A stretch of 64,000 nucleotides of DNA. It comes from Enterobacter kobei. GTDB taxonomy: Bacteria; Pseudomonadota; Gammaproteobacteria; Enterobacterales; Enterobacteriaceae. The notes beneath the pieces are model-generated. The model made no database searches, had not been told where the DNA came from, and saw only the letters and a list, made by a program, of their open reading frames with translations. Below are positions 8,155 through 19,580 of the stretch, in pieces; position 1 is the stretch's first letter, and each line of letters begins with the position of its first letter. A program made the translations under genes and the position numbers. The stretch is taken from contig NZ_CP017181.1 of NCBI RefSeq assembly GCF_001729765.1, positions 1,984,001-2,048,000 of the forward strand. Reading direction: 5' to 3'.

Positions 8155-8790
8155 ATGCAACATATCATTGAAGGTTTTCTCAGCTTTCAAAAAGAGATTT
8201 TCCCGCAACGTAAAGAGCTCTTTCGCAGTTTAGCGTCCAGCCAGAATCCCAAAGCGCTGTTCATCTCATGCTCCGACAGCCGTCTGGTCCCGGAACTGGT
8301 TACTCAGCAAGAGCCGGGACAACTCTTTGTCATTCGTAATGCTGGTAATATTGTGCCGCCGTTCGGGCCTGAGCCTGGCGGTGTCTCTGCCACTATCGAA
8401 TACGCGGTTGTGGCGCTGGGCGTGACGGATATCGTCATCTGCGGCCACTCCAACTGTGGCGCGATGAAGGCGATTGCCGATAACGCGAACCTGGAGCCGA
8501 TGCCTGCTGTTTCACACTGGCTGCGCTATTCCGATGCGGCCAAAGCCGTGGTTGAGAAGAAAACCTGGGATAAGCCGCTCGATAAAGTGAATGCGATGGT
8601 GCAGGAGAACGTGTTTGCGCAACTGAGCAACATTAAGACTCACCCGTCCGTCGCGGTGGGGCTGCGTAACAACTCCCTTCGCCTGCACGGCTGGGTCTAT
8701 GACATTGAAAGCGGCGAAATTCGTGCCCTGGATAAAGCGACGAAAACCTTTGTCTCGCTGTCTGAAAACCCGGACGTCTTCTTCGAGTAA
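8155..8790 (+). CDS. Beta-class carbonic anhydrase (CynT-like)
   Basis: 211-residue beta-carbonic anhydrase interconverting CO2 and bicarbonate in the cytosol. Zinc ligands and active-site residues are visible: C39-S-D41-S-R43 and H98-S-N-C101. The N-terminus ([20 protein letters not shown]) and [17 protein letters not shown] are closer to CynT than to housekeeping Can. No cyanase or cyanate permease gene is nearby, so a link to cyanate is not supported here. The CRP-like palindrome upstream suggests catabolite control. Confidence 0.9.
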   Translation: MQHIIEGFLSFQKEIFPQRKELFRSLASSQNPKALFISCSDSRLVPELVTQQEPGQLFVIRNAGNIVPPFGPEPGGVSATIEYAVVALGVTDIVICGHSNCGAMKAIADNANLEPMPAVSHWLRYSDAAKAVVEKKTWDKPLDKVNAMVQENVFAQLSNIKTHPSVAVGLRNNSLRLHGWVYDIESGEIRALDKATKTFVSLSENPDVFFE

Positions 8791-8818
8791 TATCGCGTTG
8801 CAGGGCATGGAAGCCCTG

Positions 8819-10417
8819 TCAGTTCTCTACGTACGGTAATCGACGCCGTAAACCTGTGGCCGGTTTTTCAGCCGCCCTGGCCATCGCCTCTGCAATCTCT
8901 GCACACTCCGCCAGCCCCTGAACAAAGGGATGATCGTGCATCAGCCACGGTATCGCGCCAAACGCGATGCGCCCGCGAACCGTTTCAGGTGCATTTAGCG
9001 TGTAATCTTCACCGACATCGGGTATCTCATCGCCGGTCGTTTCCAGCGCTCTGCGCAGTGAGGGGAAAGGCAGATCTTTGGTTTTGAGCGGCTTTTGCCC
9101 GCGTGCATCGATGAAAACGTCAAAGCGGTAAACGGTCTCTTTTGTGGACACCACCGTGCGGTCGCTGCCAACATCCAGCGTATAGTCGTCGCCCAGGGCC
9201 GCCACGCTGATGATGCCAGCCTCGCGAAGCGCAAGCAGTCTGCGGATAGACTGCGGAGGGATCGCCGCATAGTTGTCGATAAACACGCGGGCCAGCCCGT
9301 TTTTGAAGCGCTCTCTGTCCTGATCGCTAAGATGGGGAACAATCTCCTGAACGACCTCATGCAGCCGAAGGACGGTATAGCGCCAGGCGACGGTGCGCTG
9401 TTCGCGTTTGTTCCGTTCAACTTCATTGAGGTTCTCTTCCGCCCAGCTAAACGGACCGTGCTGTTGACGATCCTCAAACCAGGCGTCACGCAGGCTGTCG
9501 GCGTTGTGGCGTTGCAGAGAAATTTTCTCGCACCATGCCGGGTCGGCACGTTGAAGCTCTTTCACCATCAGGGCAAAAATGCGGTCAAGCAGGCCATCCG
9601 ATCCTTTGGCTATCTCGCCTTCAACCACGGATGCGGTTAAAACGGACAGCGGTTCGTAAGGGATAGGGCAGTAAAAATCGGCTTCCGGCAGAATGCCTGT
9701 CCGCGACATCAGCGTAATGTTTAACGCTCCACTGCCTTCGTCCAGGATGAATTTACCGTCACGGAACTCACCGTGCTGCATCACCACCGCCATCGCCGCA
9801 TCCAGACCGCTTAACGATGTTCCCATAATGCCAACGCGGCAAGGGGGAATGCGGGCGTCCATCAGACCGGACCACGGGCTTGGGAAGAATGTGCGCGTGG
9901 CTTCGTCCTCGTCTGGCCAGACGTGACCGGTGGCGATAACCGCAAGGTCAAAGCGTTCAGGAAAGACGTTGCCATTGACGGAAAGCGTGACGCCGGTTGA
10001 GGAGGGAATGACGTCGGTAACTGCGGCGGATTCATGGATGTTAACCTCGAACCCCTGCTTTTTAGCTTCTTTGACGATGGTTCGAAAGCTGTCGCGAAAA
10101 TATTCACCCAGCAGGATCCGGGGCAGGAACTGCCGATCGTGGAGCGTGGTTTTATCTACCTTAAAACGCGCCAGGTGCGCTTCACTCTGTCCCTTCAGCC
10201 AGTCGAGGTAGGTCATAAAAATGGGCGGGATTTCAATGCTCGCAATGTTCGCCAGCATCAGGCGAGAATTATCGTCGTCGTTATAAGGCATGCCCACGCC
10301 AGCGTCATCGGCCTGTTCAAAGACGGAAACTGAGAGCGGGGTGCTGTTTTTAAGCAGATGATAAAAGGTGTAAATCCCTGTGGGGCCGGAGCCGATAATG
10401 GCGATACTCTTCATCAA
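8819..10417 (-). CDS. ydhS: FAD/NAD(P)-binding protein YdhS
   Basis: 532-residue flavoprotein matching E. coli YdhS in length and position near the valVW tRNAs. The N-terminal dinucleotide-binding motif is IIGSGPTGIYTFYHL (GxGxxG), a second ATGH motif follows near residue 165, and a GTSLSGLDAAM segment near 200 could bind NAD(P). The family is annotated from FAD-dependent HI0933/YdhS oxidoreductases of unknown substrate. It converges on the carbonic anhydrase gene with a 28-bp gap. Confidence 0.88.
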   Translation of the reverse strand: MMKSIAIIGSGPTGIYTFYHLLKNSTPLSVSVFEQADDAGVGMPYNDDDNSRLMLANIASIEIPPIFMTYLDWLKGQSEAHLARFKVDKTTLHDRQFLPRILLGEYFRDSFRTIVKEAKKQGFEVNIHESAAVTDVIPSSTGVTLSVNGNVFPERFDLAVIATGHVWPDEDEATRTFFPSPWSGLMDARIPPCRVGIMGTSLSGLDAAMAVVMQHGEFRDGKFILDEGSGALNITLMSRTGILPEADFYCPIPYEPLSVLTASVVEGEIAKGSDGLLDRIFALMVKELQRADPAWCEKISLQRHNADSLRDAWFEDRQQHGPFSWAEENLNEVERNKREQRTVAWRYTVLRLHEVVQEIVPHLSDQDRERFKNGLARVFIDNYAAIPPQSIRRLLALREAGIISVAALGDDYTLDVGSDRTVVSTKETVYRFDVFIDARGQKPLKTKDLPFPSLRRALETTGDEIPDVGEDYTLNAPETVRGRIAFGAIPWLMHDHPFVQGLAECAEIAEAMARAAEKPATGLRRRLPYVEN

Positions 10418-10532
10418 CGCGCTTCCTGTATTTTTTCCATAAGAAAAGCGTAGCAGGAGAATAATGATGAAAATAAGGGATTAAGAAAAATCAGGATATC
10501 TGAAGAGGATTTGCACCATTTCAGGACTGAAA

Positions 10533-10609
10533 TGGTGCGTCCGAGTGGACTCGAACCACCGACCCCCACCATGTCAAGGTGGTGCTCTAACCAACTGAGC
10601 TACGGACGC
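10533..10609 (-). tRNA. valW: tRNA-Val (GAC)
   Basis: 77-nt cloverleaf read on the minus strand: acceptor GCGTCCG, D-loop AGCTCAGTTGGTTAGAGC, anticodon GAC in the loop, T-arm GGTTCGAGTCC, and an encoded CCA end. It sits in tandem with a near-identical copy, as E. coli valV/valW do. Which copy is valV or valW is arbitrary. Confidence 0.96.
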
Positions 10610-10613
10610 AGAA

Positions 10614-10690
10614 TGGTGCGTTCAATTGGACTCGAACCAACGACCCCCACCATGTCAAGGTGGTGCTCTAACCAACTGAGCTATGAACGC
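10614..10690 (-). tRNA. valV: tRNA-Val (GAC)
   Basis: 77-nt cloverleaf, acceptor GCGTTCA, anticodon GAC, encoded CCA. It differs from the neighbour only in the acceptor stem and a T-arm pair. The 4-bp gap implies one tandem transcript. Confidence 0.96.
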
Positions 10691-10814
10691 AACGTGTTGT
10701 CGGTGACAACGGGGACGAATATTAGCGGCACAGCATCAAGGTGGCAAGAGGGAAAATGCATTTTTCTCTCTGATTTCACGCGATTGCTTCATTACCGCGC
10801 AAAGTGAAGAGAAA

Positions 10815-10836
10815 GTAGCCGCCAGCAGACGGCTAC
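10815..10836 (-). terminator. Terminator of mdtK
   Basis: GTAGCCG/CGGCTAC stem followed on the minus strand by TTTCTCTTC, just after the mdtK stop. Confidence 0.6.
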
Positions 10837-10843
10837 TGCGTAT

Positions 10844-12217
10844 TTAACGCGCAGCGCGTTCCAAAATCACGGTTGATGGCTGGCGCTGCAGGAAGCGCAT
10901 GCGCATCATCATCATGATCGCGGCTGACGTCAGACCAATGATAAAGCCCATCCAGAACCCGGCGGGTCCCATGCGGTCAACCACCAGATCGGTCAGGGCC
11001 AGGATGTAGCCGCACGGCAGTCCCAGTACCCAGTAGGCGATGAAGGTGATAAAGAAGATGGAGCGCGTATCTTTGTATCCGCGAAGCACGCCGCTGCCAA
11101 TCACCTGGATAGAGTCTGAAATCTGGTACACCGCGGCGAGCAGCATCAGGTGCGAGGCCAGTGCCACCACTTCCGGGTTGTCGTTATAGAGCAGGGCAAT
11201 TTGCTCGCGTAATGCAACGGTAAAGAGCGCCGTACAGACCGCCATGCAGACACCGACGCCCAGCCCGGTCCGTGCGGCCGTTTGCGCATCCAGCGTCGAG
11301 CCCTGGCCCAGGCGGAAGCCGACGCGAATCGTCACCGCCGCCGCCAGCGACATCGGCAGAACGAACATCAGGGAGCTGAAGTTGAGCGCAATCTGGTGCC
11401 CGGCCACGTTAACGATCCCCAGTGGGGAGACCAGCAGGGCGACGACGGCAAAGAGCGTCACTTCAAAAAACAGGGCCAGCGCAATCGGCAAGCCTAACTG
11501 CATCAGGCGCGTCATGATGCTCCAGTCCGGCGTACTGAATGTTTTCTCATTACGAATATCGCGCATAGAGCGGGCGTGTTTCACAAAGGTAAGCATACAG
11601 AAGAACATCACCCAATAAACCGCGGCGGTTGCCACGCCGCAGCCGACGCCGCCCAGCTCTGGCATCCCGAAATGACCGTAAATAAAGATATAGTTCACCG
11701 GAATATTCACCAGCAGGCCGATAAAGCCCATCACCATCCCGGGCTTGGTTTTCGCCAGGCCTTCGCACTGGTTACGCGCCACCTGGAAGAAGAGGTAGCC
11801 CGGTGCCCCCCAGAGCAGGGCACGCAGATAGCCCACGGCTTTGTCAGCCAGTGCCGGGTCAATGTTATCCATCGCGCGAATGATATGACCGGCGTTCCAG
11901 AGCACGACCATAATCAGCACGGAGACAAATCCGGCCAGCCAGAACCCCTGGCGGACCTGATGGGCAATGCGTTCGCGACGTCCCGAACCATTAAGTTGAG
12001 CAATAACCGGCGTCAGCGCGAGCAGCAGACCATGGCCGAACAGGATGGCCGGAAGCCAGATTGATGTACCGATGGCGACGGCCGCCATATCAGTGGCGCT
12101 ATAGCCACCTGCCATGACGGTATCCACAAATCCCATTGCGGTCTGGGCCACTTGCGCGATGATCACTGGTATCGCCAGTGCCAATAACTGCCGCGCTTCA
12201 TTCATGTACTTCTGCAC
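10844..12217 (-). CDS. mdtK: Multidrug efflux MATE transporter MdtK (NorM)
   Basis: 457 residues, same length as E. coli MdtK, with 12 predicted membrane helices and near-identical stretches such as [20 protein letters not shown] and [15 protein letters not shown]. It exports cationic drugs, fluoroquinolones and peptides across the inner membrane using Na+/H+ gradients. In E. coli ydhQ lies between mdtK and valVW; it is absent here. Its 5' region is interrupted 104 bp upstream of the start by an IS5-type element whose transposase reads toward mdtK, so expression may be altered. Confidence 0.96.
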   Translation of the reverse strand: MQKYMNEARQLLALAIPVIIAQVAQTAMGFVDTVMAGGYSATDMAAVAIGTSIWLPAILFGHGLLLALTPVIAQLNGSGRRERIAHQVRQGFWLAGFVSVLIMVVLWNAGHIIRAMDNIDPALADKAVGYLRALLWGAPGYLFFQVARNQCEGLAKTKPGMVMGFIGLLVNIPVNYIFIYGHFGMPELGGVGCGVATAAVYWVMFFCMLTFVKHARSMRDIRNEKTFSTPDWSIMTRLMQLGLPIALALFFEVTLFAVVALLVSPLGIVNVAGHQIALNFSSLMFVLPMSLAAAVTIRVGFRLGQGSTLDAQTAARTGLGVGVCMAVCTALFTVALREQIALLYNDNPEVVALASHLMLLAAVYQISDSIQVIGSGVLRGYKDTRSIFFITFIAYWVLGLPCGYILALTDLVVDRMGPAGFWMGFIIGLTSAAIMMMMRMRFLQRQPSTVILERAAR

Positions 12218-12317
12218 GTGAACACCTTTATTTTGTAGTTATAAGAGAGACTAAAAAAGCCGCCGTAACGGGCAGCAAGAAGAAAATGCGGGGGGTGCCA
12301 GCTATTGTAGCGGGCTT

Positions 12318-13520
<1,203 letters not shown>

Positions 13521-13641
13521 CTATTTATCTAGTGAAAAAATCGCCAGAAAATGCGCTCCGCTGGCAACCTCTTTTTCCAACTGTTATTGTGGTGGGATTA
13601 AACGGTGTAACCACCGTCCGGAGAAAACAGGAGTTGTAAGC

Positions 13642-14283
13642 ATGTTTACTGGTATTGTGCAGGGCACTGCCAAAGTGGTGTCCATTGATGAAAAACCTAA
13701 TTTTCGTACGCATGTTGTAGAGCTGCCGGAATATATGCTTGATGGCATCGAAACCGGCGCCTCGATTGCTCATAACGGCTGCTGTCTGACCGTCACCGAA
13801 ATTAATGGCAACAAGATCAGCTTTGATTTAATGAAAGAGACCCTGCGTATTACTAATCTGGGCGAGCTGGCTGTAGGTGATACCGTCAACGTTGAGCGTG
13901 CGGCGAAGTTCAGTGATGAGATTGGCGGCCATCTGATGTCGGGGCACATCATGACCACGGCTGAAGTGGCGAAAATCGTGACATCGGAAAATAACCGTCA
14001 AATCTGGTTCAAAATGCAGGATCCGTCATTAATGAAATACATCCTCTATAAAGGATTTATTGGCATTGATGGGATTAGCCTGACGGTTGGAGAAGTGACG
14101 GCAACGCGTTTTTGCGTGCATTTAATTCCTGAAACGCTGCAACGCACCACGCTGGGTTCGAAAAAACTCGGGCATCGCGTGAATATCGAAATCGATCCGC
14201 AAACCCAGGCGGTAGTGGATACGGTTGAGCGCGTGCTGGCGGCAAAAGAAGCGGCAATAATAACGAGCACAGAAGACGAATAA
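13642..14283 (+). CDS. ribE: Riboflavin synthase alpha subunit
   Basis: 213 residues, the E. coli RibE (RibC) length. Two lumazine-binding repeats are visible: [12 protein letters not shown] with GCCLTVTEI, and VTSENN with [12 protein letters not shown]. It dismutates 6,7-dimethyl-8-ribityllumazine to riboflavin. ATG 13642 has AGGAGTTG upstream; the frame also extends 5' into the IS5 edge, but that extension is not conserved. The promoter region begins only ~120 bp from the IS5 end, so transcription may be affected. Confidence 0.96.
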   Translation: MFTGIVQGTAKVVSIDEKPNFRTHVVELPEYMLDGIETGASIAHNGCCLTVTEINGNKISFDLMKETLRITNLGELAVGDTVNVERAAKFSDEIGGHLMSGHIMTTAEVAKIVTSENNRQIWFKMQDPSLMKYILYKGFIGIDGISLTVGEVTATRFCVHLIPETLQRTTLGSKKLGHRVNIEIDPQTQAVVDTVERVLAAKEAAIITSTEDE

Positions 14284-14317
14284 AAAATAACCCCGGGTAA
14301 CCGGGGTTATTTTTTTA
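14283..14317. terminator. Bidirectional terminator between ribE and cfa
   Basis: A-run, AACCCCGG/CCGGGGTT stem with GTAA loop, then T-run; lies between convergent ribE and cfa. Confidence 0.92.
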
Positions 14318-15463
14318 GCGGGCGACCCGCAAGCCGTGCTCAATCCCTCGGCTGAAAACAACCTGCCAGAGCTGAATATCTCGCGCGCGAAACGCCCCCG
14401 CGCAGGCATTCAGATAATAGCTAAACATCCGCTTGAATCGTTCAGAGTAGTTGTCCGCAATCTCCGGCCAGGCTTCCTGAAAACGTGCATGCCATGCCAT
14501 CAATGTGGTGTCGTAATCCGCGCCAAAGTTATGCCAGTCTTCCATCACGAAATGGGACTCGCTGGCGTTGGCAATCTGGCGCACGGACGGTAAACAGCCA
14601 TTCGGGAAGATGTATTTGTTGATCCACGGGTCGACGTTGTTGTCGGTGCGCTTAGACCCGATGGTGTGCAGCAGGAAAATGCCGTCTGGTTTCAAATTGC
14701 GATCCACGACGTCAAAATAGGTGTCGTAGTTTTTCGGGCCAACATGTTCGAACATACCCACGGAGACAATACGATCAAACTGTTCGTTCAGGTCACGGTA
14801 ATCCTGCAGCCGGATGTCAACATCAAGACCCTGGCAGCGTTCTCGCGCCAGCTTTTGCTGTTCTGCTGAAATCGTGACGCCGACGACGCTGACGCCATAG
14901 TGCTTCGCCATAAAATACGCCAGCCCACCCCAGCCGCAGCCGATATCCAGCACACGCATTCCGGGCTCAAGCTGCAGTTTCTCGCTAATCAGACGCAGCT
15001 TGGCCTGTTGCGCCTCTTCAAGCGTCGATGCCTCTTTCCAGTAGGCGCAGGAATATTGCATGAAGGGGTCCAGCATACGGCTGAACAGGTCGTTGCCAAG
15101 GTCGTAGTGCTCTTTGCCGACGATCCAGGCGCGTTTTTTACTTTGCAGGTTAAACAGGCGGGCTGAGGCGACGCGCAGGGTGTCTTTCAGATGGCGAGGG
15201 AGTTGATTTTCCAGACCAGCACGCAAAACGCGGGTGAAAAATATATCCAGCCGTTCGCATTCCCACCAGCCATCCATATAACTTTCTCCCAGGCCTAACG
15301 ATCCCTCTCGTAACACGCGTTTAAAAAAGTCGGGATGTTTAACCTGAGGATCGGATGGCGATGATCCATTAATCGTGATGCCTGCTCGACCTAACAGTTC
15401 ACTGACGATCCGGGACCAGTTATCGTCCGGAACGCTGACTTCTTCTATACACGATGAACTCAT
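14315..15463 (-). CDS. cfa: Cyclopropane-fatty-acyl-phospholipid synthase
   Basis: 382 residues, identical in length to E. coli Cfa. The S-adenosylmethionine site is VLDIGCGWGGLAYF (about residues 169-182), and the conserved EHVGPKNY and late NACAGAFRARD cysteine motif are present. It methylenates cis double bonds of membrane phospholipids on entry to stationary phase, protecting against acid. It is monocistronic and converges on ribE over a shared terminator. Confidence 0.97.
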   Translation of the reverse strand: MSSSCIEEVSVPDDNWSRIVSELLGRAGITINGSSPSDPQVKHPDFFKRVLREGSLGLGESYMDGWWECERLDIFFTRVLRAGLENQLPRHLKDTLRVASARLFNLQSKKRAWIVGKEHYDLGNDLFSRMLDPFMQYSCAYWKEASTLEEAQQAKLRLISEKLQLEPGMRVLDIGCGWGGLAYFMAKHYGVSVVGVTISAEQQKLARERCQGLDVDIRLQDYRDLNEQFDRIVSVGMFEHVGPKNYDTYFDVVDRNLKPDGIFLLHTIGSKRTDNNVDPWINKYIFPNGCLPSVRQIANASESHFVMEDWHNFGADYDTTLMAWHARFQEAWPEIADNYSERFKRMFSYYLNACAGAFRARDIQLWQVVFSRGIEHGLRVAR

Positions 15464-15761
15464 AGCTTCTCCATCACCCTACTGTGATCAGAACCTTCAA
15501 ACAGCGTAGACGCTTTTTTTGGTTTGTGAGAAATCTCACGGTATATACCGCGAGGCTAGTATCCGACGTAGAACAGAGGAAGGGAGATAACCCTTGCCGA
15601 AATGCCTTCCATGGTAAAACGGGAGCACTCCGGCTCCCGTTAACACTTAATATTTATCGTATTTAATCGAACCAAATTTAGTATAGGCCGCAAAATTTGG
15701 TGATTCAATAGAAAATTGTTAGCAACCTAATCACCGAAAAGTTACATAATTTTTGCAGTAA
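15464..15761. other. cfa promoter region and punC 3' flank, no gene seen
   Basis: 298 bp without a credible ORF. It should contain the cfa promoters (E. coli has a sigma70 and a sigmaS one). A hairpin AACGGGAG/CTCCCGTT at 15618-15641 is followed on the minus strand by TTTTACC and may terminate punC. Confidence 0.4.
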
Positions 15762-16961
15762 TTACGCATGTGACGTTTCTGCCTGCGCGCGGTTATCCTG
15801 CGCACGCTGCGCGGCTGCCTGCATACGATAGCCCATGCCGGCCAGCGCAACGGTAACCAGCATCACGCTGGTGGTGGTCAGGAGCGGTGTGGCAATCAGC
15901 GCCGAGACCACCAGACTGGCCAGGAAGCACAGCCCCAGTTGCAGCGTATTCTGAAGTGCGGCCGCACGGCCTGTCGCCTGCGGGAAGGGACGAAGCGCCT
16001 GCGCCACAACGATAGGGTATATCGCGCCGTTCGCGATGGCCATTACGCAGAATGGAATCAAAATTTCAGCCAGACCGACGCCGGGAATAAAGCCGACGGC
16101 CCAGGTCCCGATAACGCTCAACGCATACAGCACCAGCAACCACGGCAGCATCTGCTGGCCTTCCCATTTTTGCAGCGCCGCGCGACAGCCGTACCCGCCA
16201 ACTAGGAACGCGATGGTCTGCGGAACATAGCTCAGACCGATGGCCGCCGGGCTGTAGCCCATATCGTGCAGAATAAAGGGTGAACCGGTCAGCCATGCGA
16301 AGAAGCTCGCCGAGCAGGCAGCATAAATCAGCACATTACCGCGATACGCTTTGGCGCTCAGCAGGGAGGCAAAGGTAATTGGGCTGGCGTCGGCATGCGC
16401 CTCTTTTTTATGCGCGGGCTTAAGGGCAAACGCCGGCAGCATCAGTACCAGCGTGATGGCAAACAGCGTGGCAAAGATGGCCTGCCAGTCGAAATGCGCG
16501 AGGATCCAGCTACCCAGCAGCGGGGCGAGGGCAGGGGAAAGCCCCACCAGCGGCATAATGGTCGCGAAAATTCGGTTTGTACGGTTCGCCGGATAGTAGT
16601 CGGTGACCAGCGCCTGCCAGGTGACGGCTGCGGCGCAGACGCCGACTGCCTGAATAAACCGCAGTACCAGCAGCCAGGTGGCGTCGCGAACCCATAGCAT
16701 CCCCAGACAGCCCACGGCAAAAATGGCCAGACCCAGCAACAGTACCGGCTTGCGGCCAAAGCGATCCGAGAGCGGTCCCCAGAGCAGCTGCGCGAAGGCA
16801 AAACCGGCGAGGAACAAACTCAGGCTGGCGCTGATCGCGGCGGCAGGGGTTTGCAGATCTTCCTGCATGGCGGCGAAAGCCGGCAGGTACATATCGGTGG
16901 CTAAAAAGCCCAGCACGCTTAAGCCGCCGAGCCAGACTAAAAAACCTTTCCTGGGTTGCAT
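15762..16961 (-). CDS. punC: Purine nucleoside transporter PunC (MFS)
   Basis: 399-residue major facilitator of the Bcr/CflA type with 12 predicted helices; motif [17 protein letters not shown] follows helix 2. It corresponds to E. coli YdhC/PunC, an inner-membrane purine nucleoside uptake or efflux protein. It is divergent from its regulator punR with a 114-bp shared promoter region. Assignment rests on family features and conserved cfa-punC-punR-purR order. Confidence 0.92.
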   Translation of the reverse strand: MQPRKGFLVWLGGLSVLGFLATDMYLPAFAAMQEDLQTPAAAISASLSLFLAGFAFAQLLWGPLSDRFGRKPVLLLGLAIFAVGCLGMLWVRDATWLLVLRFIQAVGVCAAAVTWQALVTDYYPANRTNRIFATIMPLVGLSPALAPLLGSWILAHFDWQAIFATLFAITLVLMLPAFALKPAHKKEAHADASPITFASLLSAKAYRGNVLIYAACSASFFAWLTGSPFILHDMGYSPAAIGLSYVPQTIAFLVGGYGCRAALQKWEGQQMLPWLLVLYALSVIGTWAVGFIPGVGLAEILIPFCVMAIANGAIYPIVVAQALRPFPQATGRAAALQNTLQLGLCFLASLVVSALIATPLLTTTSVMLVTVALAGMGYRMQAAAQRAQDNRAQAETSHA

Positions 16962-17075
16962 TATTTTCTTCTCCTGAGGAGGCAGGTGTACATTGGCGCA
17001 GAGTGTAGGGAGTGCAAAGCGGCTTGTGAAACGCTAATATTTGGCGGGTGCATTCAAATTTTTTGCAGGCAGAAA

Positions 17076-17987
17076 ATGTGGTCAGATTATTCTCTTGAAG
17101 TGGTCGATGCTGTCGCGCGTAACGGCAGCTTTAGCGGAGCAGCGCAGGAACTGCACCGCGTCCCGTCGGCAATCAGCTATACGGTGCGTCAGCTAGAAGA
17201 GTGGCTGGCCGTTCCGCTGTTCGAACGGCGACATCGTGATGTGGAATTAACGCCTGCCGGGGCGTGGTTTTTGAAAGAAGGGCGTTCTGTTATCAAAAAA
17301 ATGCAGATCACCCGCGAACAGTGTCAGCAGATCGCTAACGGCTGGCGGGGGCATCTTTCCATCGCGGTCGATAATATCGTGAAGCCGGAACGCACCCGGC
17401 AAATGATCGTCGATTTCTATCGTCATTTTTCTGACGTTGAGTTGCGTGTTTCGCAGGAAGTGTTCAACGGCGTGTGGGACGCGCTGTCGGACGGCAGGGT
17501 AGAAATGGCGATTGGGGCGACGCAGGCGATTCCGGTTGGGGGACGCTATGCCTTTCGCGATATGGGGATGCTGAGCTGGAAATGCGTAGTGGCACGCGAT
17601 CATCCCCTGGCGGCCATGGAGGGGCCGTTAAGCGACGATACCCTGCGTAACTGGCCGTCGCTGGTGCTGGAGGACACCTCCCGCTCGCTGCCCAAGCGTA
17701 TCACCTGGCTGCTGGATAACCAGCGTCGCGTGGTCGCCCCGGACTGGGAATCGTCGGCGACCTGCCTCAGTGCAGGGCTGTGCGTCGCGATGGTGCCCGT
17801 TCATTTTGCGCGCCCGCGAATCGACACCGGCGAGTGGGTTGAACTGACGCTGGAGAATCCGTTCCCGGATGCGGCTTGCTGTCTGACCTGGCAACAAAAT
17901 GATGTTTCACCTGCTATGGCCTGGCTGCTGGATTATCTGGGGGACAGCGAAACGCTTAACCGGGAATGGTTACGGGAGCCAGTGTGA
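17076..17987 (+). CDS. punR: LysR-family regulator PunR
   Basis: 303 residues. The N-terminal winged helix (MWSDYSLEVVDAVARNGSFS, then PSAISYTVRQLEEWLAVPLF) is typical LysR, followed by a substrate-binding domain. It matches E. coli YdhB/PunR, an adenosine-responsive activator of punC. A longer frame from 16956 exists, but ATG 17076 gives the family N-terminus. It is convergent with purR, ending 18 bp from it. Confidence 0.92.
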   Translation: MWSDYSLEVVDAVARNGSFSGAAQELHRVPSAISYTVRQLEEWLAVPLFERRHRDVELTPAGAWFLKEGRSVIKKMQITREQCQQIANGWRGHLSIAVDNIVKPERTRQMIVDFYRHFSDVELRVSQEVFNGVWDALSDGRVEMAIGATQAIPVGGRYAFRDMGMLSWKCVVARDHPLAAMEGPLSDDTLRNWPSLVLEDTSRSLPKRITWLLDNQRRVVAPDWESSATCLSAGLCVAMVPVHFARPRIDTGEWVELTLENPFPDAACCLTWQQNDVSPAMAWLLDYLGDSETLNREWLREPV

Positions 17988-18004
17988 CTGGCTCCGTAAA
18001 GCGA

Positions 18005-19030
18005 TTAACGACGGTAGTCGCGGAACGGACCATCCGCAACGGAACGGCGTTCGATGAGGCGCGGGTGGACTTCAATGGACTGCGACTCTTCACGTTTGTT
18101 GACGATCCTGTCGAGCAGCATGTTGAAGGCCGTTTCACCCAGCGAATCTTTCGGCTGGTGAATGGTGGTCAGCGCAGGGGTAAAGAAGCGCGCGTTGCGC
18201 ACGTTGTCATAGCCGATCACGGAAATGTCCTGCGGGACGCGCAGACCCAGCTCATCGGCCGCACAGAGCGCGCCCATCGCCATGATGTCGCCCCCGCAGA
18301 AAACGGCGGTAGGACGATGTTGCTGGGAGACAATCTGCTGCATCGCGCGGTAGCCTGATTCCGGCTCAAAGTCACCCTGTACGATCCAGTTTTCTGGCAC
18401 GGTGATCAGTGCTTCTTCCATCGCTTTCATAAAGCCAGCCAGACGACCTGCGCCGGTGTTACGCTCAAGCGGACCCGGGATCACGCCAATCTCACGATGA
18501 CCGCGTTCGATCAAATAACGGCCCGCCATATAGCCGCCTTCAAAGGCGTTGTCGATAACGGAATCCGTGAAATCCGCACGGGCTTCACCCCAGTCCATCA
18601 CCACCATCGGGATATGGCGATACTCTTCAAGCATCGACAGTACGGATTCCGGGTACTCGGAACACATCACCAGCAGGCCATCCACGCGCTTCTGCGCCAT
18701 CATGGAGAGATAGGCTCGCTGTTTTTCAATGCTGTTCCACGCGTTGCCCAGAATCAGGGTATAGCCTTTCTGGAAGCAGTTTTTCTCTACCGCCTCAATG
18801 ATCTCAGCAAAATAGGCCGCTTCGCTGCTGGTCGCCAGCAGACCAATCGATTTGGTGTGATTCACCTTGAGGCTGCGCGCAACCGCACTTGGCGAGTAGT
18901 GCAGCTCTTTGATTGCTGCCCAGACGGCGTTGCGCGTCTCTTCCGCCACAAAGCGGGTTTTGTTAATTACATGTGATACGGTTGTAGTGGAAACGTTTGC
19001 GCGTTTTGCTACGTCTTTAATTGTTGCCAT
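18005..19030 (-). CDS. purR: Purine repressor PurR
   Basis: 341 residues, the E. coli PurR length. The LacI-type helix-turn-helix is at the start ([20 protein letters not shown]) with hinge [14 protein letters not shown], followed by the periplasmic-binding-like hypoxanthine/guanine domain. It represses purine biosynthesis genes with corepressor bound. Two AAACGTTTGC operator-like palindromes, one upstream and one inside the 5' coding region, match the E. coli autoregulation arrangement. Confidence 0.97.
   Translation of the reverse strand: MATIKDVAKRANVSTTTVSHVINKTRFVAEETRNAVWAAIKELHYSPSAVARSLKVNHTKSIGLLATSSEAAYFAEIIEAVEKNCFQKGYTLILGNAWNSIEKQRAYLSMMAQKRVDGLLVMCSEYPESVLSMLEEYRHIPMVVMDWGEARADFTDSVIDNAFEGGYMAGRYLIERGHREIGVIPGPLERNTGAGRLAGFMKAMEEALITVPENWIVQGDFEPESGYRAMQQIVSQQHRPTAVFCGGDIMAMGALCAADELGLRVPQDISVIGYDNVRNARFFTPALTTIHQPKDSLGETAFNMLLDRIVNKREESQSIEVHPRLIERRSVADGPFRDYRR
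18987..19002. promoter_or_regulatory. PurR operator inside purR coding region
   Basis: GGAAACGTTTGCGC fits the PurR box ACGCAAACGTTTGCGT core. E. coli purR also has an intragenic operator. Confidence 0.6.
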
Positions 19031-19074
19031 TAAATGTCACTCCAGACCATATCCTAAACTCCTGAAATACTTGA

Positions 19075-19090
19075 AGGTAAACGTTTGCCT
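19075..19090. promoter_or_regulatory. PurR operator upstream of purR
   Basis: GGTAAACGTTTGCC, a near-symmetrical PurR box, 45 bp upstream of the purR start. Confidence 0.65.
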
Positions 19091-19327
19091 TCTCTCACCC
19101 TTATCACGCAATTTTAGATTGCGGTACGCCAGGAAAACGACACGGGACGTCAGGAGGGGGTCAATGGCCGGTACGCTAATAAATTTAGCGTGGAATTTTG
19201 TCCTATCTTGATGAAAAGGGGAAGAGGTAAAGTGGTTATCAGCTTAAATCCGGGAAGATTTTTGACGTAAACTGTGCAAAAATGAGCAAGCTCACTTTTC
19301 GTGGGGGGATTAAAAGGAGAAAAATTG

Positions 19328-19417
19328 ATGAGTTCCGATCTGAAGTTTTCGCTGTTCACCACCATCGTTGTGCTGGCGCTGATTGTGGCGGCTGGCCTGA
19401 CGGCTGTGCTGCACTGA
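19328..19417 (+). CDS. cydH: Cytochrome bd-I accessory small subunit CydH (YnhF)
   Basis: 29-residue single-span membrane peptide MSSDLKFSLFTTIVVLALIV... matching E. coli YnhF/CydH, a small subunit found bound to the cytochrome bd-I oxidase. AAAGGAG lies 8 bp before ATG 19328. It sits between purR and ydhP as in E. coli, and a hairpin follows within 10 bp. It is too short for most gene callers. Confidence 0.93.
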   Translation: MSSDLKFSLFTTIVVLALIVAAGLTAVLH

Positions 19418-19424
19418 TTTACGC

Positions 19425-19446
19425 GGAGGGAGAATCTTCTCCCTCC
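19425..19446 (+). terminator. Hairpin downstream of cydH
   Basis: GGAGGGAGAA/TTCTCCCTCC 10-bp stem with a 2-nt loop 8 bp after the cydH stop; the T-run is weak. Confidence 0.55.
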
Positions 19447-19580
19447 CGGTTTACCGGATTGTTACTTCTCAGGCAAAAATCTTTTGCCATTTTGTTAACT
19501 TCTCATTTTTTGTGATTGATGTCATGCTTTCCGCTTCTTTGTTCTGTGTCACGACATGACACGGCATCCGGAGTTGACGC

